DNA of 64,000 nt from Strongylocentrotus purpuratus (GCF_000002235.5 NW_022145615.1:33115594-33179593); one strand, 5' to 3'. Positions 34,005 to 46,291 are shown, numbered from the stretch's first letter. Made by a program: numbers and translations. The notes: a model not told the origin generated them from the sequence alone.

Positions 34005-35107
34005 AGTTCAAGTTCAAGTTTAATTTATTTCTCCACAAATGCAAAACATAGGGAGCATACATACATACAATACAATAATAGAACATGTACATTATATATA
34101 AAACGACTCCAGTTGGAGCAATGTATGTTTTAAATAGAAAAAAAAATCAGCAACTGTGGAAGGGGTAGTCAAAAATCAAAAATGATTTGTCGAGGACTAC
34201 CCCCAATAAATAAAACAAATTATACAATTAAAACTTAAAAGTAAAATATAAGGTAAAATATAAGGTAAAATGGTGAGGTGGTACCAATAACGAGAAAGAA
34301 GAGGGAGAAAAATATCAAAGACAGGGGGGTAGTGCATCTACCTATATGTGAATGTTGAACAGGATGGGTTACTTAACAGGATTAAACTTAACTTAGCCTT
34401 AAATGAATACAATGAAGAACAATTTTTGATGTCAGGTGGAAGATGACTCCATAACATAGGTCCATTGAAGGGTATCCGTTTTTTTTTTAAAGAAGTCTTA
34501 GCTATGGGTATTTGGAAACTATTTGCATTTCTTGTAGCATATGAATGAATAGAAGAGTTCAGTATAAAAAGATCATCAAAGACAGGTGGTAAATTGTTAT
34601 GTTTGTACTGGAACATGAATTGACCAAGCTGCATAATATATATAGAATTTACATTTAAAATATTCATCCGTTTAAATAGGGGTGCAGTATGTGCTCGGTA
34701 GGAAGATTTGGTTATCAAGCGTATGGCTTTCTTTTGAAGAACTAAAAGTCTATTCAGAAGGGTTACTGAGCAGTTGCCCCAAACAATATTTGCAAACGAC
34801 AAGTAAGGAAGCAGCAATGTATTATAAAGGTTACATAAGATTGGCAAAGGAAATAATTTATGTACAACATAAAGAATACCTATTGCGCTCGAAATCTTGG
34901 AGGCAATGTGGTTAACATGTGTCTTCCAGTTTAAGCCTTCATCTACATATATTCCTAAAAATTGTGTTGAACAGATTCTGGATAAATATTCATCATTTAA
35001 TTGCACATGTAATTCATCAACATCGAAATTGATATTTCTACCTTTAAACACCATATAATTAGTTTTAGTCATGTTGGCCTTTAATTTATTAGCATCTATA
35101 CACATAG
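34005..35107 (-). mobile_element. 5'-truncated CR1/L2-like LINE
   Basis: The unit runs from the RT thumb to a 3' tail of GAACTTGAACTTG-type repeats (34005-34020 on the plus strand as AAGTTCAAGTTCAAG). It lies between the two receptor genes. Truncation at the 5' side is abrupt at about 35107. Confidence 0.8.
34338..35105 (-). CDS. Reverse transcriptase C-terminal ORF of the CR1/L2-like LINE (255 codons)
   Basis: A single unbroken frame of 255 codons: DANKLKANMTKTNYMVFKGR (RT motif near the palm end), STQFLGIYVDEGLNWKTHV, LYNTLLLPYLSFANIVWG, LLVLQKKAIRLITKS and the C-terminal GPMLWSHLPPDIKNC with SLYSFKAKL. These are the thumb and C-terminal domains of CR1/L2/Jockey-type LINE proteins. The catalytic YADD and the endonuclease are missing through 5' truncation, so it cannot work alone. 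The absence of stops suggests a young insertion compared with other LINEs in the window. Confidence 0.85.
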   Translation of the reverse strand: MCIDANKLKANMTKTNYMVFKGRNINFDVDELHVQLNDEYLSRICSTQFLGIYVDEGLNWKTHVNHIASKISSAIGILYVVHKLFPLPILCNLYNTLLLPYLSFANIVWGNCSVTLLNRLLVLQKKAIRLITKSSYRAHTAPLFKRMNILNVNSIYIMQLGQFMFQYKHNNLPPVFDDLFILNSSIHSYATRNANSFQIPIAKTSLKKKRIPFNGPMLWSHLPPDIKNCSSLYSFKAKLSLILLSNPSCSTFTYR

Positions 35108-36596
35108 TTTGGCCGACTTGGTTTCACTGGGTCACAACACGACGTACATTCTTTTGTTTTGTGCTTGCTCAACAAAGCAATTGGACAAACTCTGTGTATA
35201 GATGGCTCTGCTCTCACTTATAGTGTAAGTGAAATATACATGAGGTATTTATTGCTGCCGGGAATTTCTTACACCGACCAGCAAAACACTGTCTGAACAA
35301 AACTATTGAAATAATTAATAATAATAATACACTTAATTTTATTAGGCGATTAATACAGGTGTTTCTAAGCGCACCAATATTGTCTGACTAAAAATTACTA
35401 ACCAAAACTTGAATAAACACACAAATTATAAATCTGTTCATTATTCAATAGATCATACAGAGGCCTACACAATAATTCAAATGAAAATGAGATCACACAA
35501 ACAAGGAACTTTAAATCCCCTATTTTATAGCGATTACAGTTTTCAAACATTCATTACTTTCTTATGTTACGTCAGATGTGCTTCTCAGATATTTTCTGCT
35601 TTTTGTATTAAAGTTGAAATATTAAGGTTGAAATATCAAGGTTGAAATTCCCTTTAAAAATTGTGTATTTATCATAAATGGATTGCACTTGTTTCTGTAA
35701 TAATTCTTTCCGGTGTTATGATTTCCTGCCTATAACTAAACCATGATAACCCTGTTACAAGTTCATGTCGACTACTTGCACTTTGACAGATACGGAAGGA
35801 TGTTAAATTGGAGAAGCCAGACCTCAGACATGAAATTCAGTTTCGTAAACAGATAACTGCTCCTTTTCAACCAAATCCTAATTGCTATACAACATTTAGT
35901 AGATTATATTTTACACTTTCTTGTTCATGTATATTTACAGTGTATAGTTATGTACACCAGTGTATGTATATTTCAAAATGCAATCAGCGTCAAATTAAAA
36001 TTTTGGAAACTAAATGCATTGAAAGATCAAAGAAACATGTAACACTGTCTATAGGTCTGTGATCAGTTTATCTTCATTCATGTTAGGTAAAAAAGGTTGC
36101 TTTTTTTTTTGCAAAACGCATAAATCTCCCAAATTTAGAGCAAGACCTATATAATTATATTCAATGCACAGTCCCAATGCGCAATTGATGCTCGGGTGTG
36201 CAATGCAAGGAAGGAGCCCTTTGTGAATTTACATAATTATGTTATGCCATCCTCCAACTCCAAAAGTAGAGTCAAACTATTTGTAATACCTCTCTCCACT
36301 AACCCTCAAATCATGCCTGTAGGTGCTGTCCATATTGATTTACTAAGTATTTGATACATGTTGAAATAAACATTGACTTGAATTATAATAAATACTGAAT
36401 AATTTATCATGGATATATTGAGTTTTGCAAAAAACAATTGAAAATTATGGGTTTTCATGAAAAAGTTGTTTATTTCATGTTTTCATTTTCTTGCATATAC
36501 TCATGGCAAATCGTGTTCTTGGAATGCCTGATTGATAGGGAGACATTGAGTTTGTGACGAAACTCTCCGCACAGGGTTGAAGTTTTGCGTGATTTA
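35108..36596. other. Spacer between genes A and B, central part
   Basis: AT-rich DNA near the symmetry centre of the inverted duplication (about 36.0 kb). No exon, LINE motif or inverted-repeat element was recognised. Confidence 0.4.
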
Positions 36597-37391
36597 CAGT
36601 GTGAGTCAAACAAAGTTTACACCTTAAAATTGCTAATTATTTTTTAAATCATCTATGAAAAGTAAATTATTATACATTTTATGAAAGAGTGTTTTGCCAC
36701 AAATTATTTGGTATCATTTGTAAGTGGTTTGTGTTCACGATTGGATGAACAACACACCCTGTTTAAGAGAGTGCAAAAATAGACGTGCGCCAAAGTAATA
36801 AATGTGATGTTTGAATAAAACAATTGGAATTAGGGTATTATTTCGGTCTTTGCAGATCCAAATAACATCCCTAACAAAATTAATCATGCCACACATATCA
36901 AATATCAAAGAACATGTATGTTAAACATTAACTTATGTGTATTTTACTTTCTTTCTTTATTGAATCACCTGATTCGTTTGCCCACAATTATACAATTTTA
37001 CAGAAGTGCGCCAGGGGTGTCAAAATGACACATTAAAAATGTTCACTATTATTTGTATTATTATTATTATTAACATTTGTGCGTGCCTGTGTGTGTGTGT
37101 GTGTGTGTGTGTGACTTTACTTCTGCAAAAAAGCATATGCAATGCATCTCATTTGATACATTAAATTCATTCTCTCACTTTAATACTTTGGCGCAAGCCG
37201 ATTTTTGCACTCTCGCAAACAATGCCTCCTGTATGTTCATCCAAGCGTGAACACATACCACACAAAAGTGATACCAAATGATTCGAGATATAACACTCTT
37301 TCAAAACATGTATGATAACCTTTCGTCCATAGCTTTCTTTTTAAATAAATGACAATTTTCTAAGTGTAAACTTTTTTGGGCCTCCAGCACG
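36597..37391. mobile_element. Second Tc1/mariner-like long-TIR element
   Basis: Begins TA+CAGTGTGAGTCAAACAAAG (36595-). The ~200-bp terminal arms match those at 32.2-32.85 kb; the middle matches in the opposite orientation and also contains a (GT)n run (37088-37112). The right end is eroded (TTTTTTGGGCCTCCAGCACGG). Confidence 0.78.
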
Positions 37392-37512
37392 GGATAAAAG
37401 TTAAATAAAAGTTCAAATAATAACAGTGTTGAACTTACAAAAAGCAGTGTGAATATGGAAATCATATTGTAACTTTCTTAAAGCTTATCTGCCATAGTTT
37501 ACAGGAGAGATT

Positions 37513-37678
37513 AGAGCGCCCTGCAAGGTCACTGGACAGGTGGTTATCTCATCAACTCAGCTCTCAGTTAACATAAGAAAAAGAGGATCATGGGGGACCA
37601 ATGGGCACCGATTAGGCATTGTTTGTTATATAGAGGGCGCAAGTAGCTACAAGTAGTGCAGTGGGCCTTTAACTTGTT
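37513..37678. mobile_element. Partial copy of the TTAA-type MITE found at 46.1 kb
   Basis: In inverted orientation it shares GCAAGGTCACTGGACAGGTG, GATTAGGCATTGTTTGTTATA and AGTAGTGCAGTGGGCC+TTTAA with 46114-46291. The terminus near 37513 is decayed. Confidence 0.7.
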
Positions 37679-39499
37679 GAGAAACACATATCCGCAAACC
37701 TGTTTTTTAAACAAAGTAGCAACTGATCAATATTTCAAGTGTCAAAAGTCAAGGATGAAATCATTTCGTAGCCAGTTTCTAGAAACGTCTTCCATCTGAC
37801 GTGGAATATATGAGTATAGGAAATACAAGACTTTTGATATTAAATGAAACATCCTTATCTAGCAGTGAATTCAGAAGCAATAGGCATTTCAGCATAATGT
37901 CACTCTGTTCAGGAAGCTGTAATGAATGGAGATACCGTCTCGAAAGAATTTTCCGAGGGAAAAATATTCAAGATTAACCTGGCTTAACAAAAAGAAATGT
38001 AATCCTCTCCAGCCATCATTTCCATCAACAGCTGTCCATATCAATGCACGGTCCCTCTCTGGCATTCCAAATAGTATGAAATGTTACGCAACGCCATCTG
38101 CTTCCCCAAGTTCTCTATTCACTCTTTTGCAAAAATATGCAAGCATCGAGCTTTGAAGCCATGCGTGGCACCGACAAATTAAGTCATGTTCAGTGAAGAT
38201 GTATTTAGCTATAACATATAAAATATAGAATTCACAACATATGACCAATGCAACTTTCTATTAGTCATCAAATGCTTTTCCGTTCTCAGATAGCTCTACT
38301 GAAGACATGGCCATTTCAACCAGCGAAATCGACCAAGGAAATCATGAGTTAGAGCGAATGAAAGGTTTTCATCATCATGATTTTCTCATCTAATTATTTA
38401 CATTTTCCGAAAATTTCCGAAATTTATTCATAGCTAGGAAGGTAGTCCAAAGGTTTATCTTCCTAAAGAACTAATTTAAATTGTGTTATATGTTTGCGCA
38501 TTTATTGATTTAGGGCTAGAAGTTGTCAAGTTATCACCACTATTCACACCAAGTACGGGCCGGAAAGCAAAAGCCGCCGTGCTCGCTGGGCTGGGCTGTG
38601 TGTGGAAAGGGAGGACTTAGTGCTACTAGGGAGCTGTACGGTTTCGGAGGGGGATTAAGGGGATTACGGTAGGGGAAACAAAAGACGCGCGGTGCCACGG
38701 ATGACTTCAAAGGGGCCTCTTGGACGGGATCTCCATTAATTACAGCTTCCTGATCTCACCAAAAAACATGTTTGAAGACAAATATTGATAAAAGGAAGGA
38801 TCCATAATTTGGGTTTTCTGTTGTACGAAGAAAACCTCAATTTTGTATTCTTTCATCTACATTCGACTTCAAACACATTTTTTTGAAAATCCTTGCAGAA
38901 ATGGGTCTTAAATGACATCTCTTTCACATTATGGTACAATAATTTGAATGAAATTTTGTTATCAAACTGTCGGGGATCCCACCACTTTAGAGGGGTTATA
39001 AGTAAATCCACTGCTTTACCCTCAGTGGACATGCACATCTGGACATGGACGTGGACATGCACATCTATAATGCACAAGAACACTAAGTTCTCAGCTGTAA
39101 GCGAAATAATAGCGATTATGATTATTTGTTAACTTTTTCTCTACCTACCCACTAAAATAAATTTGTAGGGATTGAGTTGGCACCTTATCACCTTTATGGG
39201 TCAAAACCATCCGTTGTTTAGCTCTGTTGCTGATTTTTTTTTCTACACTATTATGGCCATGTATTTTCTGTCATGCATTATAATCTGATTAGAAATTATG
39301 CCATTCTCCTTCTCTATTTCTCCCCTTTCTCTTTGGACCCTTACCAACTCTCCCTATATTTCTCAATTTTATCAGTCATTCGAGCTTGAGCTCTCATTTT
39401 CTATCTCTTTCTGCTCGTTTTTCGATTGTGATGCTGCCCCTTTTCTACTTTCATATTCTCATTTATATTCATACCTGAATTTATTCATGATGTGATTCA
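37679..39499. other. Spacer upstream of gene B with no supported gene
   Basis: Includes a short GC-rich patch (38555-38690) in otherwise AT-rich DNA. A 76-codon frame at 37926-38156 has no recognisable domain. Confidence 0.4.
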
Positions 39500-39770
39500 G
39501 AATTGTATTTAAAATTCTTGCTATGTATAAGTCATATACATTGTAACTGTCTTGTTTTGATTTGTGCTAAAGGCCGGAGGACCGTACCTGCTTATAGATT
39601 TTTTCTTTATACAGTCTTGACACCCTTCTGGCTTTCAGCACACGACACCATGTTGTTGTCTTATGTTTTACATATTGCATGTTACACCAATGGAAAACAA
39701 ATTTCTTTATATTATATGGACAATAAAATCTTGAATCTTGAATCTTGACAAGTGTACGCGTACTTGGCAT
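39500..39770 (+). mobile_element. LINE 3' end with short tandem tail
   Basis: TTGTGCTAAAGGCCGGAGG, then ...ATATGGACAATAAAATCTTG and three AATCTTG units at 39728-39749. A 3' UTR with an (AATCTTG)n tail is the style of CR1/L2-type elements. No coding part was recognised. Confidence 0.5.
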
Positions 39771-39940
39771 TTCTATGGGAATGCATTGGCAAGATTTTGG
39801 CAGCTTAAGGGTTAATAGTTCAAACTTGAATGAGAGTAATTTATTTTGAATATATTTCGGTTTGATTGCCCTGCCGTCAGCTTTATCGCTAGAGACTTGA
39901 TGACAGACTAACATCATGAATTCGGTTCCGGGTAGAAGAG

Positions 39941-40066
39941 GTATATATTATAACACGCCATCTGACCGATATTCACATTGAATGTCGGGTGAGAGTCCAT
40001 GGAATACAGATGACAGTTGGATATTGGAGTGTGGGGTGTGGATGTTGCGGAGGAAACTGGAGAAAG
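39941..40066 (+). promoter_or_regulatory. Candidate promoter and 5' leader of gene B
   Basis: GTATATATTATAAC at about 39940-39954 is a TATA-like element ~115 bp before the start codon. From ~39985 (AATGTCGGGTGAGAGTCCATGG) the sequence matches the upstream region of gene A in inverted orientation. Promoter function is inference. Confidence 0.45.
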
Positions 40067-40142
40067 ATGGCAACATTAAAAGTGCTGAAACTGTTTTTAT
40101 CAACTCTGTCTCTTTTCGTCTGTTTTCCGATATTGATACAAG
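40067..40142 (+). CDS. Gene B (Tie-like receptor) exon: start codon and signal peptide
   Basis: The ATG at 40067 opens MATLKVLKLFLSTLSLFVCF then PILIQ, a secretory signal peptide. The exon ends ACAAG|GTAGAT at 40142, 76 coding bases, phase 1, identical in structure to gene A. Upstream in-frame residues exist but are not conserved with gene A. The next coding exon (Ig1) is about 10.4 kb downstream; the intron has been enlarged by LINE and Helentron-like insertions. Confidence 0.85.
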
Positions 40143-41223
40143 GTAGATTGCTTTCATTCATTAAAATGCATTTTGCCCCTTTCATAGTGCTTCTATCGGA
40201 GTCACACCGATGTAAATACCGATATAATTTGCCTTATACAAAGGTGAAACCGCCGCTCTCCCTCTTGTCCCTTTCATACTGCCGGGATATAGTGGCCTTC
40301 TCATCGGAAGCGTCCGGATGCATCCGATGAAAATCATTATATGATTATATCTATATATTATTGAATATAAATTTCACCCACCTTATTCTGAAAATAAGAG
40401 TTTTGACATTTTTAACCCCCATGCATTTCTTGTGTATGTGTGTTTGATTTCTTTGTTTGATTTATTATTTTAAAAATGCATTTATAACCAAAATATCCCC
40501 TAAGTCTTGACTTCGTATAAATTCTGTAAACAAATATTGCTTTTAGTCATAAGATGTCACCTTTCCTACAAAAATAGTTATCATAAGTTTAAAGATTATC
40601 ACCAACTTTTGATAAACTTTTGTATGTGCAAAGTTTTTTTAACTAATCGGAGGAAAAATGCCAAAATGCATAAGTTTTCAGATGTTGATGCATAAAAAAA
40701 TGGCTGAAACTCTGAACCTTATCCTTGAAAATGTCAGGTGTATTAAGAGCGCGTAATCTTTATGTAATACCGTACGCCGTTTTTTATTTTGAAAGCAAAA
40801 TATTTGTTGAAAATTAATTTAGTGAAGATAATGACTCTCAGGTTCCGCTCCCCGAAGTCATGATTTGGAAAAAATTACTTCTCGTTGCTCTAAATCGAAA
40901 TTTCGAAAAATATTTTGCTAAAAATGAACCATTGAGAAAAAATAAATGAAGGGTTGCTAAACTTAGTTCCATATTATCGCATATAAATTTGATCGAGACT
41001 GTTATATAACGTTCATATTCTCAGACTACACGGGCTACATATGAGCTGAGAAATCCTTCTGTTCAGAAATCGAAACTTACTATACCATATATACTTTACT
41101 ACATCTTTGATAGTCTGGGGAAAATGGCTTACATCGACCGATATGTGCAAATATATAGAGACTTTCAAAAAAGACGTTTAGTATTTGTTTTACAAATCCA
41201 TCATAGAAAGTGTTATATTATTT
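40143..41223. other. First intron of gene B, part aligned with gene A
   Basis: 40385-40500 aligns with 31240-31640 (minus the hAT-like MITE) and 40770-40990 aligns with 30590-30800, both inverted. The segments are intronic relics of the duplication and carry no coding signal. Confidence 0.65.
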
Positions 41224-41500
41224 GAAGTTCAAGTTTAAGTTCATTTATTTACAGTCATCATTAAATACAGAATATATACAATTAAATACGGAATAATCAT
41301 ACATAAAATATAAAACATCCAACAAAAATTTAAAAAATAACATAATGGAGTATGGTCCTTATGCTAGAGCTCATCCCTCATATATAATATTAATAATTAA
41401 GTTGTGTTGTCTAGCTGGTACGGCAGGTGTTGAAAGAAAGAATTTATCATGCTCCAGAGAATCACCAAACAAGCAGGGAAGATCACGAGATAAATTCATA
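41224..41500 (-). pseudogene. LINE 3' remnant
   Basis: The tail on the plus strand is GAAGTTCAAGTTTAAGTTCA. Above it a short minus-strand frame (DKFFLSTPAVPARQHNL) resembles an RT C-terminus. It abuts an oppositely oriented remnant at 41503. Confidence 0.45.
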
Positions 41501-41502
41501 AT

Positions 41503-41940
41503 TTGAATGAAGCATGCAAATCCAAAATAATTCTAGAAGTAAAACAAATTATGAAAAACGAAAATCATTCACTCTTTCGAAACTATGTTTGTATGCGTTC
41601 TGGTAAACGACTTCGTTCAATAAACTGTCGCACTCAACGTTTTCTAAATTCTTTCGTTCCTTTCTCGATCCACAAATACTATCAAATTGCTACCTGAATT
41701 GTACGTTCTTCTTTATTTCTGTAATGTTATTTTTGTAATCTTTCCGGCCATCCCGTTCATTCGAACAGTTAAAATTGTTCACTTGTTTTGTTTTATAATT
41801 CCTTAAGAAAACGTAAGTAGCAATATTCTGAGGAATTTATATGTCAAAGTATATGATATATTGTTTATGTAAACTTATGTTGATTCTGTGTACGTTTGTA
41901 AAATGTGAGCAAAACAAATTTCTAATATTGGACAATAATT
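41503..41940 (+). pseudogene. C-terminal LINE remnant and 3' UTR
   Basis: The frame to 41697 ends CMRSGKRLRSINCRTQRFLN then SFVPFSIHKYYQIAT and a stop. The R-T-x-R-F-x-N-S-F-V/I-P pattern is the usual extreme C-terminus of one CR1/Daphne-like LINE group. A UTR follows to about 41940. Gene A has no counterpart here. Confidence 0.55.
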
Positions 41941-42955
41941 AGAAATTGAAATGATATTGCTATTGACATTATTTGCCTATTGTTTATGCAAATGGACTTT
42001 GGATTTATTTGAGTAGACTTTGAACAATAAATTAGATTCAAATACTTATTAAAAGCAAACTGTCAACGTAGTTTACCCTCCCTCAGTGATCATGCTACAA
42101 GGTTGTGATCTACGTCGATCATGTGTTGGGGGGGGGGGGGTCAGTTACAGTATGTTTACTTTTGTCCTTGAAAGAAAAAAGTTCAATGCTTGAAGGGGAA
42201 ATCCCGGTCCTTTTCAACTTATACAGAGTTAAATTTCCTATTCAGAAGTATGGCGAGAGAAATGCTTGTTAAAATATGTGAGATGTCTGTTTACCTTGCT
42301 TCTAGTGTCGGTGATTCGGGGGTGTTCCCATTTTTATTTTTTATTCTATCAAGATATTCATGGGAATTATTAGACTTCTTGCTCAGGTGCTACATGTACT
42401 GCCTCGCATCAAATATATATAAATATCTTATAACCAGACACATGATAAAACAATGCAAATCATAATGTCCACGATCACCACAAACTTTGTTGTGACCTTT
42501 GTATTACAATCGATAGAGAGATGTTTTTTTTAGTTATTCCATATAGAGGATTTACTTCTGATGTAGGTTGGGTGATCACAAAGGGTAGAGGGGACGCACC
42601 CCCTTAAAAAGATAATTGGTTAACCAGTAGCCCCTACAAGAATATCAGGAAATTAACAAAATCAGTCAAAATAACAATTCAACGTGTATTTATATTTAAA
42701 TGCAAATTCAAATTCAAATCATTTATTCACTCAATATAAAAACAGATACATAGAATTGCGAATAAACGCATACATGTATAACAAATATACAAAAGATGGA
42801 CATAGTAAAAAAAAACAGTAGTTGACAGCACAAGTAACATAAATTGAGTGGGGATCAGATTAAAGATCTATTTAAAGATATTGTCAATTCGACCCCGTTA
42901 GTATACATTACATTGCATACTGTTACATGTACAACAACGAGAGGGAGAGAATGCA

Positions 42956-43033
42956 TAAATAGCTGGGTAAGAGAGAGACAAGAGAGAGTGATAGAGAGAG
43001 AGAGAGAGAGAGGAAGAGGAAGAGGAAGGAAAA
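42956..43033. repeat. (GA)n purine tract
   Basis: GAGAGAGAGA and GGAAGAGGAAG tract inside the 3' UTR of the CR1-like LINE. Confidence 0.9.
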
Positions 43034-44656
43034 TGGAAGGAGAGAAAGGCAAGATGAGAAGTAAAGTTAATAAATAGGATGAAAATAGACCCAAGCAGAA
43101 TAATAATACATACAAAATACAAAATAAAAATAAAAAATAAAAAACAAAACAACATACAAACCAGGGATATAACAATTAACATTGACATAAACAACAAACA
43201 ACAGGTGACTCAATGTGAATAAGATTGTAAAAGCCTTTCTTTGTATTGTCACTTGAAAACATTCTCAGAACATGCAGATTTTAGATTAGGTAGCAATGCA
43301 TTCCATAGTTGGGACCTGCATAGTAAAAAGTCTTTTGAGAAACTGAAGTTCTAGCATATGGGATGTGAAAATCTGCATTTGAACGAGTACAGTGGGAGTG
43401 GATTGACTAGAGTTAATGGAAAAATAGCGTGTCAGGGATAATGGCAAGATCTGTCTCTGACAAGAGAACATAAAAATGTCTTAAATTATATAAATCGAAT
43501 ACATTCAATAGTTTAATTGAGTAAATAAAGTTTTAGTGGAGGTAAAGAAAGGCATTTTACAAATTATCCTCACTGCTCTTTTTTTGCAATCTATATAGTC
43601 TCAACGGTTTTTCTTGAGAAGCTGAGGCCCAGACAATATTGCAATATATATAAGAAAAGGGTAAATGAGTGTGTAGTTTAGAGATAACAAAATATTTCTA
43701 GGCATATAGTTTAGTTTGTTCATTGTAACACCAATATTTCGTGGAATTGTTGTCCATATGTAATTTACATGGTCATGCCAACGCAATTTGTCATCAATTT
43801 GAATTCCTAGAAATTTTGTGTTAGATACTATTGTGATTTCAGAGCCATTTAGATATACCTTATAGTTGGAAATATCAATATTTCTTTTGGTGAAAATCAT
43901 CATATGAGTTTTGTTTGCATTAAGTAGTAGCTTGTTAAGTTTGAGCCAATGAGCGACATGTTCTAGTTCATGGTTTAAAGTTTGAATTAGGGTTTCTTCC
44001 TCTTTGTTTGATAAATAAATTGCAGTGTCATCTGCAAAGAGGATATAACTAGGTTTGGAAGAACATTTATGAATATCATTTATATATTAGAAAAAGTAGA
44101 GGGTTTATAATTAAACCTTGCGGAATTCCGCATGAGATATTTTGCATATCAGATTGGTTTTTATTGTAAACAGTGAATATTTCAAAGGGATACCTCTGAT
44201 GGCTAAACAAAATAGTTTTGCTAATAATAGTTTATGATTTAAACAATCAAAGGCCTTTGAAAGGTCCAAAAACACACCGATAGATATATTTTAAGCTTCC
44301 ATAGCTCTTGTGATGGTATGAATAAGTTCAATGAGAGCAGAAGAGGTTGAGTGTTTTGATCTGAAGCCAAATTGATTACTGAAAAGCATCTGAAATCTTT
44401 CAATGAAAGTGACAAGTCGATTGTACATGCATTTCTCAAGAATCTTTGAAAATATAGGAAGGAGAGAAATGGGCTGATAATTTGAATACAGATTAGATTG
44501 ACCCTTCTTAAATATTGGAATAACCTTCGTAACTTTTAACTTATCAGGAAATATTCCCTTGTTAAAAGAAACATTAAATATTGCATATAAGGGTTTACTA
44601 ATCAAGTGAATAATTTTCTTAACTACAAATATGTGAACATCATCATATCCTGGACT

Positions 44657-44712
44657 TACAATATTTATAATTTCACTTTCATGTACATGAAAGTGAAATT
44701 ATAAATATTGTA
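44657..44712. repeat. 56-bp perfect palindrome with inverted RT fragment
   Basis: TACAATATTTATAATTTCAC at 44657 onward is mirrored exactly up to 44712, centred on ATGT|ACAT at 44684/44685. To its right, two direct copies of a fragment (plus-strand reading ESEIINIVDKMKGGTSQGYD at ~44690 and ESEITNIVDKMKGGTSTGND at ~44781) lie opposite in orientation to the surrounding LINE. The second copy has its own, imperfect, inverted repeat (44758-44795). Confidence 0.93.
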
Positions 44713-45450
44713 GACAAAATGAAAGGTGGTACAAGTCAAGGATACGATGATGTTGATAATTTCACTTTCCTGTATACATGAAAGTGAAATTACAAATATT
44801 GTAGACAAAATGAAAGGTGGTACAAGTACAGGTAATGATGATGATCACATATATGTAGTTAAGAAAAGAATGCGAGTTGTTTTCAATATGAGCAGTATGG
44901 GAAAAAGTAGGATGGGCTACATTGTTTACTTCAATGCGCATTATTTGCGCTACATGAACAAAGTAATCATTGAAACCTTCTGCAACAGCTTCATCATTAA
45001 TAGTCTCAATATCCTGTTTGAATTCAGGAATTTTTGTTTTGTTTTTCATTCTCAATAGGTTATTTATCACTTTCCATGTCCCTGACATGTTACAATTCAA
45101 ATTTTTAAATCTCTGATTATAGTAATTTTTCTTTGCTTTGCGGATTTCCCTAGTAACAATATTTCTATATGAATTGTATTGGTTTTTATTTTCATTAGTA
45201 GGTTTGTTTAAGTATTTTCTATAAAGCTTAAGTCTTTTATTGGATTTTTTTTTAGGCAAGTAGTATGGTGGTAAAAGGTAAACATTCATTGTATAAAGCC
45301 ATGAACACTGAAATAAAGCTGTTGTAGTTGACATTAGCATCTTCAATTTGTATACAATCATGCCAATCTAGTTCACTTAACATTTGACCGAACTTCAACA
45401 AAATTCGCATCATTAAAGACACGCTTGTTTTCTCTCAATTTCAAAAAGCT

Positions 45451-46113
45451 CTGTAGTATTCCAAAATGCAAAATACATGTAGTATATTGTCTAAAGGTAA
45501 GATCTTAATAATGAGTAGTCGCTATAAAGCTACTACGCACTTCTTTCTGCCTGTCTATTGGGATATGCTTTTAATTGTTAGAATCATATTACTGTATCGT
45601 TCTTACCGGGCAGTAAGAAAGGTGATAGTGCTTGAATGCAAACCCCACTCTTCTCTCGGTTTGAGCATGAAACGAAATGCAACTTGTTTTACCCTAAATG
45701 TCATACTGAAAAACATGGCGTAGGTAATGTATTTTTTGAAAGCAGGTATATAGAAGCATTTAATTGATTGTCAGTTCAGAGAATTGCAACTAATTTTGCA
45801 ACAATTTTTTCCGCACTGTAATAAAGCGAATATTTAAAGATGGCATAATCTATGAATGAAGTTCAAACATGAACATGAACTGATTTAATAAGAATGGAAT
45901 TATACCATAAAGTTCATTTGAATTTATCACGGTTACAATTATTGGTACTTCTTTTCTAGTAAAGGACCCTAGCTGATAAGACAATAATATTCGATTAAGC
46001 ATAATATAGACATACTCGAGTGGCCTAAAACATGACTGGAGATAGGAAAGTCGTGGATGCGAGTCCTTTCAGAAACACAATTTGCAATTGCCACTCTTCT
46101 CCCAAGTGTTTAA
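45451..46113. other. Gene B intron 1, partly aligned with gene A
   Basis: 45970-46105 aligns in inverted orientation with 28560-28680. 45451-45960 has no recognised feature. Confidence 0.55.
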
Positions 46114-46291
46114 TGCCCCACTGCACTACTTGTAGCTACTTGCGTCCTCTATATAACAAACAATGCCTAATCGGTGCCCCCACAATCCTCTTTTTCTTAT
46201 GTTATTTGAGAGCTGAGTTGATGAGATAACCACCTGTCCAGTGACCTTGCAGGATGGTATAATCCCTCCTTTACACTAGTACAGATGGGCT
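46114..46291. mobile_element. 178-bp TTAA-flanked MITE, gene B arm only
   Basis: TTAA+TGCCCCACTGCACTA and TAGTACAGATGGGCT+TTAA are imperfect inverted termini. The aligned gene A sequence near 28545-28555 (CCATTGAACATTATGGG on the plus strand) is continuous without it. A related copy is at 37513-37678. Confidence 0.75.

Larger units (their letters stand above)
42700..45450 (-). pseudogene. CR1-like LINE, internally rearranged, in gene B intron 1
   Basis: Minus-strand frames give a connector at 45361-44870 (KYLNKPTNENKNQYNSYRN, GTWKVINNLLRMKNK, FNDYFVHVAQ). RT follows at 44605-44291 (FPDKLKVTKVIPIFKKGQSN, NYQPISLLPIFSKILEKCMY, NQFGFRSKHSTSSAL), then the thumb at 43903-43601 (NTKFLGIQIDDKLRWHDHV) and the C-terminus near 43470-43200. 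The 3' UTR ends in an AATTTGAATTTG-type tail at 42703-42730. Several stops and a foldback rearrangement (44657-44860) disrupt it. Confidence 0.82.
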
